A program made the translations under genes and the position numbers. Below, in pieces: positions 1 through 8,015 of a DNA stretch of 46,665 nucleotides. Positions within the stretch are counted from its first letter, which is position 1. The number at the start of each line of letters is the position of its first letter. A model generated the notes under the pieces. That model worked only from the letters and a program-made list of their open reading frames with translations. It was not told where the DNA came from and did not search any database. The stretch comes from Campylobacteraceae bacterium (GTDB lineage: Bacteria > Campylobacterota > Campylobacteria > Campylobacterales > Campylobacteraceae), in assembly GCA_031284315.1 (NCBI GenBank), contig JAITAB010000025.1, positions 1 through 46,665 of the forward strand, given 5' to 3'.

Positions 1-282
1 ATTCATGATATTAAAGCACTCTACGATGGCATCATTTACCTTGTCTTTTTTGCCAAGCGGCGGCAGCAGCATGGAGATTTCGCTGCCCTGCATTATGAAA
101 AGGCAAAAGGTATCGTTGATAATGGCGTAAAAACCGCTTGCCGACGAGAGCCACAAATAATTTGCCGCAAATGTATAATCGCTAAGATCAACATTTACCT
201 CTTTCAAATACTCTTCCATGATTGGTTTTGCATGCATGTTGAAATGTTTTAATTCATATTTTAATATATGCAGTGTGGGCAT
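1..282 (-). CDS. DUF2156-like protein, N-terminal part (runs off left edge)
   Basis: An open frame on the minus strand enters from the start codon at 282 and continues past position 1, so only about 94 residues are visible. They include LSDYTFAANYLWLSS and a later SMLLPPLGKK, a pattern I associate with the N-terminal half of DUF2156 (acyltransferase-like, related to phosphatidylglycerol lysyltransferase C-terminal domains). An in-frame ATG at 306 with AGGAA nine bases upstream is an alternative start; ATG 282 was chosen because it lies closer to the expected domain start. The function of the family in this lineage is not clear to me. The assignment rests on pattern memory, so treat it as tentative. 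Confidence 0.5.
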   Translation of the reverse strand, partial: MPTLHILKYELKHFNMHAKPIMEEYLKEVNVDLSDYTFAANYLWLSSASGFYAIINDTFCLFIMQGSEISMLLPPLGKKDKVNDAIVECFNIMN

Positions 283-481
283 CTGTCCGTTTTCCTTTGG
301 TTGCATGTGGATAAATTCCTCGCTGCGGGGGTTCGAACAGACCAAAGTCTTGGGCGAATCTTGCAAAGCAAAAGACAAACGGAATTATAAGCGCATAAAG
401 TTTAAATTCAGTTGATAATTTGAGCTTTTATGAATTTTTTTGAACGGCGGGCGCAGGGAGTTCAAACTGCGCCCAATTAAT

Positions 482-643
482 CTATTCGCGGTAATCGCTG
501 TCGTAATCTATATCGTACTCGTCCTCATCTTTATAAAATTCGCTCTCGCCCTCTTCAAATTCGTCCAAGCCGCCTTCATCTTCAAAATCAACATCATCGT
601 CCAAATCATCGTCCCATTTCCCGCCAAAGAGTAACTTCTCCAT
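482..643 (-). CDS. small acidic protein, unknown function
   Basis: A 53-residue ORF starting MEKLLFGGKWDDDLDD. Most of it is Asp, Glu and Tyr, with almost no basic residues after the first ten. GGGAG lies five bases before the chosen ATG; a longer version starting at 676 lacks such a site. It lies 59 bp downstream of ribBA on the same strand and could be cotranscribed. I do not recognise a family. Low-complexity acidic tails like this can be metal- or nucleic-acid-mimic-like, but nothing here proves a role. Confidence 0.45.
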   Translation of the reverse strand: MEKLLFGGKWDDDLDDDVDFEDEGGLDEFEEGESEFYKDEDEYDIDYDSDYRE

Positions 644-702
644 GTCCACTCCCTTTTTTGATAAAATTTTTGACATTATAACACAAAAAATGAATTAAAA
701 AA

Positions 703-1719
703 TTACATAATAATCTCTTTTGAAATATCTAAATCAAAACCGCAAAGAGCTGAAAAAACATTGCTGCCATGTTTGGAAAGAAGCGTAATTTTGCGTATTT
801 TCAGGGCATTGAGTATCTGTGCGCCGATGCCGCGCTCTTTTATGTTGTCCCCTTTGGCGATATTTAAAAATACAAGCACGCCGCCGTTTTTTTTCAAATA
901 TTCTATGGATTTGATAAGAGAATCATACATTTTTTCAGACGATAAAAGCTCCATGTCTTTTAATATATGGTGAAATTTTACCGCCGCACTGTCCGCAATT
1001 TTGCCGAATATGAAAGCCGTGTGTATATTTTCCAAATGGTCTGCAAATTCCACTTTTTTTACATGCATGTCCATAAACTGCGTGTCGGCGCGGGAGATTT
1101 CATGGACTAAGGATTCATATTTCAAACGGTAGCTGATGAGTTCTGCTATGGATACGATTTTCAAATTATGTTTTTTGCAAAACAACTCAAGGTCGCCTCT
1201 GCGTGCCATATCGCCGTCATCTTTTACAACTTCGCAGATAATCGCGCTCTCCCCGACTCCAGCCAAGCGGCAAAGATCAACCGAGCCTTCGGTATGTCCC
1301 GTTCTGACAAGTACGCCGCCTTTTTTGGCGATAAGCGGAAATATATGACCCGGACGCGCCAAATCCTCATGGGAACTTTGCGAATCGTTGATAATTTTTA
1401 TCGTTATATCGCGCTCTATCGCCGATACTCCCGTTTTTACGGTTTTTGCGTCCACTGAAACGGTAAAAGCCGTCTCATGAGCGGAACTGTTATTTGCTAC
1501 CATTGGGGTTAATTTGAGTCTTTTAGCCGTCTCTTCCGTGATACTCATGCACACAAGCCCTCTTGCATGAGTTATCATAAAATTAACTTTTTCTACGGTA
1601 GAAAAATGCGCCGCATATACTACATCGCCCTCGTTTTCTCTGTCTTCATCATCTACAATGACAACCATTTTGCCGTTTTTTATCTCTTCAATAGCGGCTT
1701 TTACTCTATCTTCAGCCAT
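703..1719 (-). CDS. ribBA: 3,4-dihydroxy-2-butanone-4-phosphate synthase with degenerate GTP cyclohydrolase II-like tail
   Basis: The N-terminal ~200 residues are a full DHBP synthase, which makes the four-carbon unit of riboflavin from ribulose 5-phosphate. Visible motifs are DDEDRENEGD (metal/substrate loop), ARPGHIFPL and RTGHTEGSVDL. The C-terminal ~135 residues have the RibA fold signature GIGAQILNALKIRKI but only a single Cys, so the three-Cys zinc site of GTP cyclohydrolase II is missing and that activity is probably absent. Campylobacterota RibBA proteins of this type are known, to my memory, in Helicobacter. The start is ATG 1719 with AAAGGGTG upstream. It belongs to the same pathway as ribH at 8016 but is not linked to it. 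Confidence 0.9.
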   Translation of the reverse strand: MAEDRVKAAIEEIKNGKMVVIVDDEDRENEGDVVYAAHFSTVEKVNFMITHARGLVCMSITEETAKRLKLTPMVANNSSAHETAFTVSVDAKTVKTGVSAIERDITIKIINDSQSSHEDLARPGHIFPLIAKKGGVLVRTGHTEGSVDLCRLAGVGESAIICEVVKDDGDMARRGDLELFCKKHNLKIVSIAELISYRLKYESLVHEISRADTQFMDMHVKKVEFADHLENIHTAFIFGKIADSAAVKFHHILKDMELLSSEKMYDSLIKSIEYLKKNGGVLVFLNIAKGDNIKERGIGAQILNALKIRKITLLSKHGSNVFSALCGFDLDISKEIIM

Positions 1720-1768
1720 CTCGCACCCTTTAAAATAAAATATAGCGGTGAATTATAGCCATTAATCC

Positions 1769-1797
1769 TTGACAAACAGATAAAAAGCTACTATAAT
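1769..1797 (+). promoter_or_regulatory. consensus sigma-70 promoter of the tRNA-Gln/tRNA-fMet pair
   Basis: TTGACA at 1769-1774 and TATAAT at 1792-1797 with exactly 17 bp between them, a perfect match to the sigma-70 consensus. The predicted start is about 1804, 38 bp before tRNA-Gln. Confidence 0.85.
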
Positions 1798-1841
1798 TCC
1801 GACCTTGTATGTTTGTTTTTGGACTGGAAGGCAACATTCGC

Positions 1842-1916
1842 TGGGGTGTCGCCAAGCGGTAAGGCAACTGGTTTTGGTCCAGTCATTCGGGGGTTCGAAT
1901 CCCTCCTCCCCATCCA
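1842..1916 (+). tRNA. tRNA-Gln(TTG)
   Basis: A cloverleaf can be folded by eye: acceptor TGGGGTG with CTCCCCA, anticodon loop TTTTGGT giving anticodon TTG, T-loop TTCGAAT and an encoded CCA at 1914-1916. One U-U mismatch sits at acceptor pair 6. It is followed eight bp later by tRNA-fMet in the same transcript. A second glutamine tRNA with anticodon CTG lies at 6735. Confidence 0.95.
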
Positions 1917-1924
1917 CATCATAT

Positions 1925-2001
<77 letters not shown>

Positions 2002-2017
2002 TTTTATAAATCCCCAT

Positions 2018-2110
2018 AAGTCCCGTTAAGTCCCAAAACTCCCGCCAAATCGGCATTTTAAAGCTTTCTCGTGTCCCGATGAATTCCGTTAAGTCCCAAT
2101 GCGTCCAAAC
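2018..2110 (+). repeat. short direct repeats with GTTAAGTCCCA core
   Basis: The core GTTAAGTCCCA occurs near 2026-2036 and again near 2088-2103, with further AAGTCCC and GTCCC words around it. They begin 17 bp past the tRNA-fMet 3' end. They might be recombinase arm-type sites of a lost integrative element, but no integrase gene is nearby. Confidence 0.35.
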
Positions 2111-2154
2111 TTTTATGGTACAATTTTTTGGTAGAGACTATAAAAAGGATAGCA

Positions 2155-2327
2155 TGTCATTCCAGCGCAGCGAGCTTATAAGCGTGTATCGCGAAGTTGT
2201 GGCGTCCAAAAACAGCTTGCCTGATTTTGGGGCAAGAAAGCGGGAATCTTATAAAAGCTATAAAAACATTAAGAAATTGAAATTTAAACTTTTTGTGATG
2301 ATTTGCAGAGACGGCAAAACTGTTTAA
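2155..2327 (+). CDS. small basic ORF, unknown
   Basis: A 57-residue ORF from ATG 2155, preceded by AAAAAGGATAGC as a possible ribosome binding site. The protein (MSFQRSELISVYREVV..., ending CRDGKTV) is basic and has no domain I recognise. It lies in the accessory patch and may be the stump of a longer gene. Real expression is uncertain. Confidence 0.25.
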
Positions 2328-2502
2328 ATTTAAATACTAAAAAGCCTCAAAATTTTTAGAAATTGCTCTTTTAAAACTTAATATATTCTGTTTTTTTGCC
2401 CAAAAGCATTTTTTTGCATAAAATATAAATTTTTTTTGTTTTTTTAAAATCCCCGTTCCTTCCGACTTTTTTACTATCCATATAAATATTAGTTAAATAT
2501 AT

Positions 2503-2597
2503 ATTATAATACCGCAATTTTTATTTATAAATAATTTCAAATGAAAAAAGTATTTGTTGCAGGGGTTTTAATGGCTATGGAAAATATGGAGAGATAA
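2503..2597 (+). pseudogene. orphan promoter and signal-peptide start fused to foreign sequence
   Basis: A TATAAT at about 2503-2508 precedes ATG 2541. The frame reads MKKVFVAGVLMAM, the start of an exported protein, then hits TAA at 2595-2597 after 18 codons. From about 2570 a different frame carries on as a long open coding remnant. This looks like the 5' end of a secreted-protein gene joined to an unrelated gene fragment by deletion or insertion. Confidence 0.4.
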
Positions 2598-3301
2598 CTC
2601 CCGAAGAGCTTTTCGCAAAGCTTAAAGAACTTGGCTTTAATGACGAGAGCGCAGGAGTTTTTGCGCAGAGTTACGCAAATAAAGATATAAATACGGCTAA
2701 AGATTATATCTATAAAAAGTTAGTAGAAAAAGGAACGGACGATGCCCTCTCTAAGGTAAATTTAGAACCGCTAAATAAACAATCAAAAACCGCTCCCGAA
2801 GCCAAACCAACACCAAAACCCAAAGAAGAGAGCGCGGCGAAACCCGAACAGACGCCGAAGTCTGATAATATCAAAGAAAATGAAGTAGAGTATGAATCAA
2901 TTTATATAAATGAAAAAGACGGCGCGCTTAACCACACGGTAAAGCGCACGGGCGAAAAGATAGAGCTTGGAGTTAAAGGCTTTGAAGATATAGAGTTTGC
3001 CCTCACGCGAGATTTCGAGGGCAAGTGGGCTGTAGATGGTATAACGGCAGGGCAAAGAGTATATGCGCATAAAGATAAAAAAGCTGCGATAGAAGGAGCA
3101 AAAACAACTCTTGAAAAGCTCGGCAGACGAAACTATGACGCTGTAATTAATAGACTGCTTGAAGCCAAAGAACGGGAGAGCATAGAAGTTAAGAGTGAAG
3201 CCAAACTCCAAACTCCCAAAACCCCAAAGCCTGCGCAAAGCAAAACTTACGCCGTTTACACCGCAGACATACGAATTAGTGCGAAAAAAGAGCGTCATTA
3301 A
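2570..3301 (+). pseudogene. 5'-truncated fragment of a phage-type polyvalent protein
   Basis: The frame is open from 2531 to TAA 3299-3301 (about 240 codons) but I see no ATG or plausible alternative start near its beginning, so it is a headless remnant. It reads as a helical segment (TPEELFAKLKELGFND...), a Pro/Lys/Glu-rich linker (KPTPKPKEESAAKPEQTPK), then a compact domain with GKWAVDGITAGQRVYAHKDK and AAIEGAKTTLEKLGRR. The pattern 'W-V-x-G-x-x-V-x-x-x-K-x-A-I-x-x-A' resembles the small LPD-type domains strung together in large polyvalent proteins of phages and conjugative elements. It could belong to the same ancestral gene as 4715-6729. The family name is an inference. Confidence 0.5.
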
Positions 3302-3400
3302 CAGTAAATAAAGCAGCTTTTTTATTTACATGTTTGGATTGTTTTATCTTTTCTGAATTGCCGCGCAGCTTCCAGTGGTAGAATTATTATTTTATTAATT

Positions 3401-3466
3401 TTGGATTCCCGCCTTCCCTCACGATATGCGCTTCGCTTGTCGTTCGGTCGCGGGAATGACGAAAAG
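3401..3466. repeat. 66-bp dispersed repeat, copy 1 (GATTCCCGC...GCGGGAATGAC)
   Basis: Imperfect palindrome opening with TTGGATTCCCGCC and closing with CGCGGGAATGACGAAAAG. By eye all 66 bases are identical to 44345-44410, about 41 kb away, and a degenerate relative lies at 16611-16680. Confidence 0.85.
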
Positions 3467-3810
3467 AGGCGATGGAGAATGAGGAAGCTGATGGAGAATG
3501 ATGGAAGGCGATGGGGCGGCAGAGAAGGGCGCATACGCTTTGCATGAACCGCTGAAATAATAATAAAAAAAGCGTTAAATAACTTAAATGATACCGCGCC
3601 GTTTTATATCATAAGCCGCTGAAATAATAATAGATAAAAAGCAGGAATGATAAGAGGGACATAATCGTTAATGTCTTTATTTCGTAAATTTGTTATTTGG
3701 TATATAGAATAATTTTTCTCCATTTCTTTAGCGAATGATGAAGCGCCGATAGCTGAAAATGATAATTTTTCCGTCATTTTATGACCAAACGGTAAATTTA
3801 CACAGGAAGC

Positions 3811-3835
3811 GCATATTGCGAGGCATCCAATATGC
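3811..3835. repeat. 8-bp perfect inverted repeat
   Basis: GCATATTG at 3811-3818 and CAATATGC at 3828-3835 form a stem around a 9-base loop. No T-run follows, so it is not an obvious terminator. Confidence 0.4.
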
Positions 3836-3862
3836 GAGGATAATATGAGAAAATCTATCTTT

Positions 3863-3900
3863 CGTTATTGCGAACCATTGCAAACGGCGCGTCAATCCAG
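3863..3900. repeat. degenerate ATTGCG...CAATCCAG palindromic repeat
   Basis: CGTTATTGCGAACC at the left and GTCAATCCAG at the right resemble the widespread bacterial intergenic repeat 'CATTGCGAG...GCAATCCAG'. Only one degenerate copy is seen in the window. Confidence 0.35.
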
Positions 3901-4268
3901 AATCTACAATAACAAAAATGGCGTTTTTGCAGGTGAGAGCCAAACTCGTTTTCCTGCCGCTTTAGGCTTTCATAGTTTTTTTGTAAATATCGCGGCAATT
4001 GCAGCATAAAAATGACAAAAGCAAGTTCTATTGTCTGTCTCCAAAATTTGACTATAAAAACGACGGCTTCACAACTTTTGATATTCAAGCGATAAAAATC
4101 GTATCTGCCCTATTTTTTTATAATTTTCAGAAAAATAATTAAAATTTTCTTCATTGTCCCATTAATGTAACATAAATTTTACTATTTTGTTTATCATACG
4201 AGCCGATTAAAATAAATTTTAATACTCTATATGATATTATTTGTTAATTTTTATAAAGGTATAAGGAT

Positions 4269-4490
4269 ATGAAGGAAACAAAAACGAGAATTTTAATGCG
4301 CAAACTGAAAGTTACACATGCGGAACTTGCCAAAGAACTCGGTATTGTCAAGGGTACTGTGGATACTTACAGGACAAGTATGCCTAAAAAACTTGACCTC
4401 ATGATAGATGGTCTTAGATATAGAAAACTGGTGCGTTTTTTATTTGAAGAAGAGTTAAAAATAAGTCTAAAAAACAATAAAATCAAGTAG
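4269..4490 (+). CDS. small helix-turn-helix protein
   Basis: A 73-residue protein preceded by AAGG eight bases before the ATG. Residues ~15-45 (LKVTHAELAKELGIVKGTVDTY) have the spacing of a Cro/XRE-like helix-turn-helix: 'A-x-x-L-A-K-E-L-G-I-x-x-x-T-V'. The C-terminus is a basic helix. A size of 73 residues fits a small phage or mobile-element repressor. It is the only complete-looking gene inside the accessory patch and may have regulated the lost element. The DNA target is unknown. Confidence 0.6.
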   Translation: MKETKTRILMRKLKVTHAELAKELGIVKGTVDTYRTSMPKKLDLMIDGLRYRKLVRFLFEEELKISLKNNKIK

Positions 4491-4714
4491 TTTTCACTTA
4501 AAATATAAAAATACATTAAGCAAAAACGATGATTATTGCACATATAGTTTTAAAAATGATTAAAGATTTGCCTTTTGCCTTTTTGTAAAATTATTTTGTA
4601 ATATATGCCGACAATATGCTTTTTTGTTTTTATCATATATGTAAATTAAATCCCCGAATAGTTTGCCGTCCATTGTCCTTATTAACAAGCATTATCTACC
4701 GTCCGTGAATTGTT

Positions 4715-5134
4715 TTGAGCTTAGAGGCTAATATCGCATATATTCAAAGCAGACAAAAGGGCGTTTCTGACGCCGTTAAGCAAGCTCATGCAGATATTAA
4801 CGAGTATAAAAACAGATTTAAAAGCGATACGCCCAATCAATACCTTAAAGATTTGCAGGAAAAGATATTTAAAGCCAAAGACCACGCAAAAAGAGCCGAA
4901 CTGCAGGCAGACTTTGATAAAAAGCTTGTTGGAAGCCGCTCGCATATAAAAAGTATGATAGAAGCAAAAGAGAAAAGAATAAAAGAGATGAACCAACAGC
5001 TTACAGAACTTGACGGCGAAATAAAAAAGCTTGGAAAAGACCTTGAAGGCGTGAAAGAGAGGCTGAATGAATTTGAAAGCGAAAATGTGAACGAAAAGGG
5101 CGAGATAATAACCGACTTTGAGGAGTTGTGCTAA
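4715..5134 (+). pseudogene. coiled-coil fragment of a polyvalent mobile-element protein
   Basis: A 139-residue frame of almost uninterrupted charged helix (KAKDHAKRAELQADFDKKL..., then EMNQQLTELDGEIKKLGKDL), a predicted coiled coil. The only near start is TTG 4715, with an in-frame TGA 9 bp before it and no good ribosome binding site, so it is probably the tail of a larger gene. Its TAA overlaps the ATG of the next ORF as TAATG, so the two would be coupled. I recognise no enzyme domain. The 224 bp before it (4491-4714) hold nothing I can identify. Confidence 0.5.
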
Positions 5135-6729
5135 TGAACGGTATAAAATGCTTTGGTAAAAAAGCTTTGATGAAAAGCAAGCAGATATTGGACAATCTGG
5201 GAGATACGGGAGAAGTAAAACAGGGTAGTTTTGGAAAAATATTTACCGAATTTAAGCATAACTACAAAGCCGCCAAAGACGCGCTAATCAAAGCTAAAGA
5301 CGGAGAAGCTATCGCGGCGTTAAATCATAAAGACATCGGCGATATTGACCTTGTATGGGGCAAAGAGGGAACGGGAAGCAGCGATGGATATGGATTGGCA
5401 AAGATAGTTAAATTTCATCCCGAAATAATTGACGACCTTGATGAAATAATAAAAGATTTGCCTATAACAAGCCGTTCTGAAAACCGTGCAATCCTGCAAA
5501 ATAATCAATATAAAGCAGTTGTCAGTTTAGATTATTATGGCAAAAGTAAACAGTGGCTTTTAACGGCGTTTGAAAAAAAGGGAGATATAAATAGCAGAGG
5601 AACGAGCAACTCTATAAACCCTGCCCGTATTGATATGCAGGGGGAATCTTTTGCCCCGCAAACCTCTACTAACGACATTATACCACAATCATGGTGGCAA
5701 AATCAAGTTGATAAGGCTTTTAACAAACTTGGAGCGATACTTCATAAAGCGGACAAAGGATTGATGAATGCTGCCAAAAAGCCTACAAAAGGAGCGTTAA
5801 GAAAAGCGTTCGGAGACAGCTTCGTAACATTCTCAAAGACTTATGAAGAAGTCGGGGAAATGGTGGAGGATTTTAGAAACGCAACAAGACAGATATACTC
5901 CCAAGCCGCCAAACGGCGTGAAACTCTTGATAAGCTTTTAACGCCTGACGATAAGGTAACCTTGCATAAAGCTCTGGGCGGAGATATGGACCCGAAAGAC
6001 TTGCCTGTACACCTCCAATCCCTTTATAATAATATCCATAAAATGATAGACGACAATGCCGAAGCTCTCATCAAAGCGGGAGCGCTGAAAGAGAAGTATA
6101 AAATAGACGACTACTTAAAGAGGTATTATAAACAGCATCATGAAGAGAAGCAGGGATTTCTCAGTAATTTTTTTAATAAAAAATTCAAGGCAAGAAAAGA
6201 TTTAAGCTATGACGAAAGAATAGCCCTTGAAATGATAGAGGACAGCTCTATTGTCGTTCCCAATACCATAGCGGAGCAGAGAACCCAGCTTGTCAAGGCT
6301 AACTTCTTAAAGCAAGTTGCAGATAAATTCGGACAAGACGCAGAGTTTGAAGGCTCTGTGAGAATGAGCGACGAGACAGTAGGCGGCGGCATAATGAAAT
6401 ACGGAGCTTTGGGCGGTAAATATGTCCCGCGAGAAGTTGCGGACGCCATTAAAGGCGCAAACATATTGAAAGATAATATCTCGGCTTTGGAAGAGGTTTG
6501 GTATCCTATCATAGACCACATTAAAGTCAATGTTACGGTTAAAAACCCAACTACGCACCTTTATAACTTCGGCTCAAATGTCTTTTTATCTTTCCTGCAC
6601 GGAGATATGCGCGCGGTAGCAAGAGCGATAAAACTATCCATTACGGACAAGACGGCTTGGAAAGAACTTATACAAAGAGCGCATGCACAGGGGATAGTAA
6701 GTAAACTTGGGGACTTTGAGGACGGCTGA
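5134..6729 (+). CDS. polyvalent-type protein with barnase/EndoU/ColicinE5-like nuclease domain, probably truncated
   Basis: About 531 residues from ATG 5134, which overlaps the previous stop. Residues ~65-155 contain DIDLVWGKEGTG, GLAKIVKFHPEI, an ENRAILQNNQYKAVVSLDYYG stretch and WLLTAFEKKG, the arrangement I associate with the phage barnase/EndoU/ColicinE5/RelE (PBECR) nuclease domains. The rest is helical; near the C-terminus GALGGKYVPREVADAI and VTVKNPTTHLYNFGSNV recur, to my memory, in large phage virion or element-borne polyvalent proteins. Such proteins are usually far longer; this one stops 5 bp short of a tRNA 3' end, suggesting truncation at an integration or deletion boundary. No signal peptide is visible. 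Nuclease activity is inferred. Confidence 0.6.
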   Translation: MNGIKCFGKKALMKSKQILDNLGDTGEVKQGSFGKIFTEFKHNYKAAKDALIKAKDGEAIAALNHKDIGDIDLVWGKEGTGSSDGYGLAKIVKFHPEIIDDLDEIIKDLPITSRSENRAILQNNQYKAVVSLDYYGKSKQWLLTAFEKKGDINSRGTSNSINPARIDMQGESFAPQTSTNDIIPQSWWQNQVDKAFNKLGAILHKADKGLMNAAKKPTKGALRKAFGDSFVTFSKTYEEVGEMVEDFRNATRQIYSQAAKRRETLDKLLTPDDKVTLHKALGGDMDPKDLPVHLQSLYNNIHKMIDDNAEALIKAGALKEKYKIDDYLKRYYKQHHEEKQGFLSNFFNKKFKARKDLSYDERIALEMIEDSSIVVPNTIAEQRTQLVKANFLKQVADKFGQDAEFEGSVRMSDETVGGGIMKYGALGGKYVPREVADAIKGANILKDNISALEEVWYPIIDHIKVNVTVKNPTTHLYNFGSNVFLSFLHGDMRAVARAIKLSITDKTAWKELIQRAHAQGIVSKLGDFEDG

Positions 6730-6734
6730 GATAG

Positions 6735-6808
6735 TGGTTGCCGAAACAGGATTCGAACCTATATAGCGAGATCCAGAGTCTCGCGTCCTACCATTAGACG
6801 ATTCGGCA
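6735..6808 (-). tRNA. tRNA-Gln(CTG)
   Basis: Folds fully by eye: acceptor TGCCGAA/TTCGGCA, D-arm GTC...GAC, anticodon stem CGAGA/TCTCG with loop CTCTGGA (anticodon CTG), T-loop TTCGAAT, discriminator A and encoded CCA at 6735-6737. It has its own TATAAT just upstream. It would read CAG codons beside the TTG tRNA at 1842. Confidence 0.88.
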
Positions 6809-6821
6809 AAGTAAAAATGTA

Positions 6822-6827
6822 ATTATA
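6822..6827 (-). promoter_or_regulatory. -10 element of tRNA-Gln(CTG)
   Basis: TATAAT on the minus strand, placing transcription start about 7 bp before the mature tRNA. No clear -35 is seen. Confidence 0.55.
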
Positions 6828-6844
6828 ATAATTTTTTCTTACGA

Positions 6845-6864
6845 AAGGCTTTTATTCAAGCCTT
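6845..6864 (-). terminator. hairpin downstream of pyrF
   Basis: AAGGCTT and AAGCCTT form a 7-bp stem with a six-base loop, 63 bp beyond the pyrF stop. The following T-run is weak, so it is only a possible terminator of the kdsA-pyrF cluster. Confidence 0.4.
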
Positions 6865-6926
6865 CAAATCAGCGTTTATCTTCAAGTCTATGTACAGTTG
6901 TCTGGTTTTTGGGAGACGGTTTAGTC

Positions 6927-7616
6927 TTAGAGCAAAGTTTCCAATATTTTCCGTACTGCGTCAAGCGGTTTTTTTGCTTGATATATCGGGCGGCCGACTA
7001 CTATAAAGTCGCATTTGTTCTCATGAGCCGTTTTTATATCCGCTACGCGTTTTTGGTCGTCTTTTTGCTCGTTTCCAAACGGTCTTATACCCGGAGTGAG
7101 CGTGATGAAACTGCTATTTGTGCAATTTTTTATCATCAAACTTTCATGTACGGAGCAAACAACGCCGTCAAGTCCGCTCTCAAAACTGTCTTTTGCAAAT
7201 TGAAGCGTTTTTTTCGCCACGCTTTCATTATATACGGCTCTAAATTCGTTGTCGTCAAAGCTTGTAAGCGCAGTTACGGAAAGGACAATCGGAGGATTTT
7301 TAAGCCCGCTCAATCTATCTTTTACCGTTTTCATGGCTATCTTTCCACTGCTCGCATGCACATTAAACATCTCTACATGGAGCTTGGCTATGGACTCAGC
7401 CGCATCAGCCATAGTGTTTGGTATATCGTAAAGTTTCAAATCAAGAAAAATTTTAAAACTGTCGTTTATGTTTTTCAATTCGCTTACGATGTTTTTGCCG
7501 TCTCTTATAAATGAGCGAAGTCCGACTTTAAGCCATACATCGCACTCTTTTAGGGATTTTGCCAAGGATATGTTATCTTTTTCATGCGGCAGGTCCAAAG
7601 CTACGCAAAGCTTCAT
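6927..7616 (-). CDS. pyrF: orotidine 5'-phosphate decarboxylase
   Basis: 229 residues, typical for the short bacterial form. It makes UMP from OMP in the last step of pyrimidine synthesis. The family signature is visible as [15 protein letters not shown] with the catalytic Asp-Lys-Asp set, plus the phosphate-binding VVGRPI near the C-terminus. The start codon overlaps the nusB stop by four bases (ATGA), so translation is coupled. The order eamA-kdsA-ribH-nusB-pyrF matches Campylobacter from memory. Confidence 0.96.
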   Translation of the reverse strand: MKLCVALDLPHEKDNISLAKSLKECDVWLKVGLRSFIRDGKNIVSELKNINDSFKIFLDLKLYDIPNTMADAAESIAKLHVEMFNVHASSGKIAMKTVKDRLSGLKNPPIVLSVTALTSFDDNEFRAVYNESVAKKTLQFAKDSFESGLDGVVCSVHESLMIKNCTNSSFITLTPGIRPFGNEQKDDQKRVADIKTAHENKCDFIVVGRPIYQAKKPLDAVRKILETLL

Positions 7617-8014
7617 GAGATATTCTTTTTGATAGAGTCCAAAACGCCGTTTACAAATTTTGAACTTGTGTCATTTCCGAATTCTTTTGCCAATTCTATC
7701 GCTTCATTTATAACTACGGCGCTGTCAAGCCGCGTATATAAAAGCTCGTATGCGCCGAGTCTTAAAAGCGCGCGCTCAACTTTGCCGACTTTTTCCAATT
7801 CCCACTCTTTGAGATATTCGTTGATGGCTTTATCTATAGCGTCGATATTTTCCAGTATCCCATGATAAAGTTCCAAAGCAAATTTTTTTTGCTGATTTCT
7901 TATCTTTTTTTCTTCAAAAATCTCATCTTTATATTTGGATATCGCGTCATTGCCGACATCTTGCGCGTACAGCAGTCCTATTATCGTTTCTCTTACCTGA
8001 TGACGGGTTGCCAC
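7613..8014 (-). CDS. nusB: transcription antitermination factor NusB
   Basis: 133 residues, all-helical NusB family. It binds boxA RNA together with NusE/S10 during rRNA antitermination. [22 protein letters not shown] at the N-terminus and [11 protein letters not shown]...[12 protein letters not shown] in the second half are typical. It starts 1 bp after the ribH stop and overlaps pyrF by four bases. Confidence 0.95.
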   Translation of the reverse strand: MATRHQVRETIIGLLYAQDVGNDAISKYKDEIFEEKKIRNQQKKFALELYHGILENIDAIDKAINEYLKEWELEKVGKVERALLRLGAYELLYTRLDSAVVINEAIELAKEFGNDTSSKFVNGVLDSIKKNIS

Positions 8015-8015
8015 A

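Larger units (their letters stand above)
3302..4268. other. gene-poor stretch with small repeats
   Basis: I see no convincing gene here. It holds a GCGGGAAT-type repeat at 3401-3466, a 17-bp direct repeat (CCGCTGAAATAATAATA) at 3549-3565 and 3616-3632, an 8-bp inverted repeat at 3811-3835 and a degenerate ATTGCG...CAATCCAG repeat at 3863-3900. An ORF on the minus strand at 3855-4088 runs through that last repeat and looks accidental. Confidence 0.5.

Noticed and set aside
2370-2481. 36-codon lysine-rich minus-strand ORF with an upstream TATAAT
   Set aside because: The composition just reflects A-runs, and the TATAAT is palindromic with the plus-strand promoter; nothing else supports it.
2897-3298. 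133-codon minus-strand ORF
   Set aside because: It is antisense to the plus-strand remnant, whose codon use and composition look like the real coding strand.
3855-4088. 77-codon minus-strand ORF
   Set aside because: Part of it is translated ATTGCG...CAATCCAG repeat; no ribosome binding site or recognisable domain.
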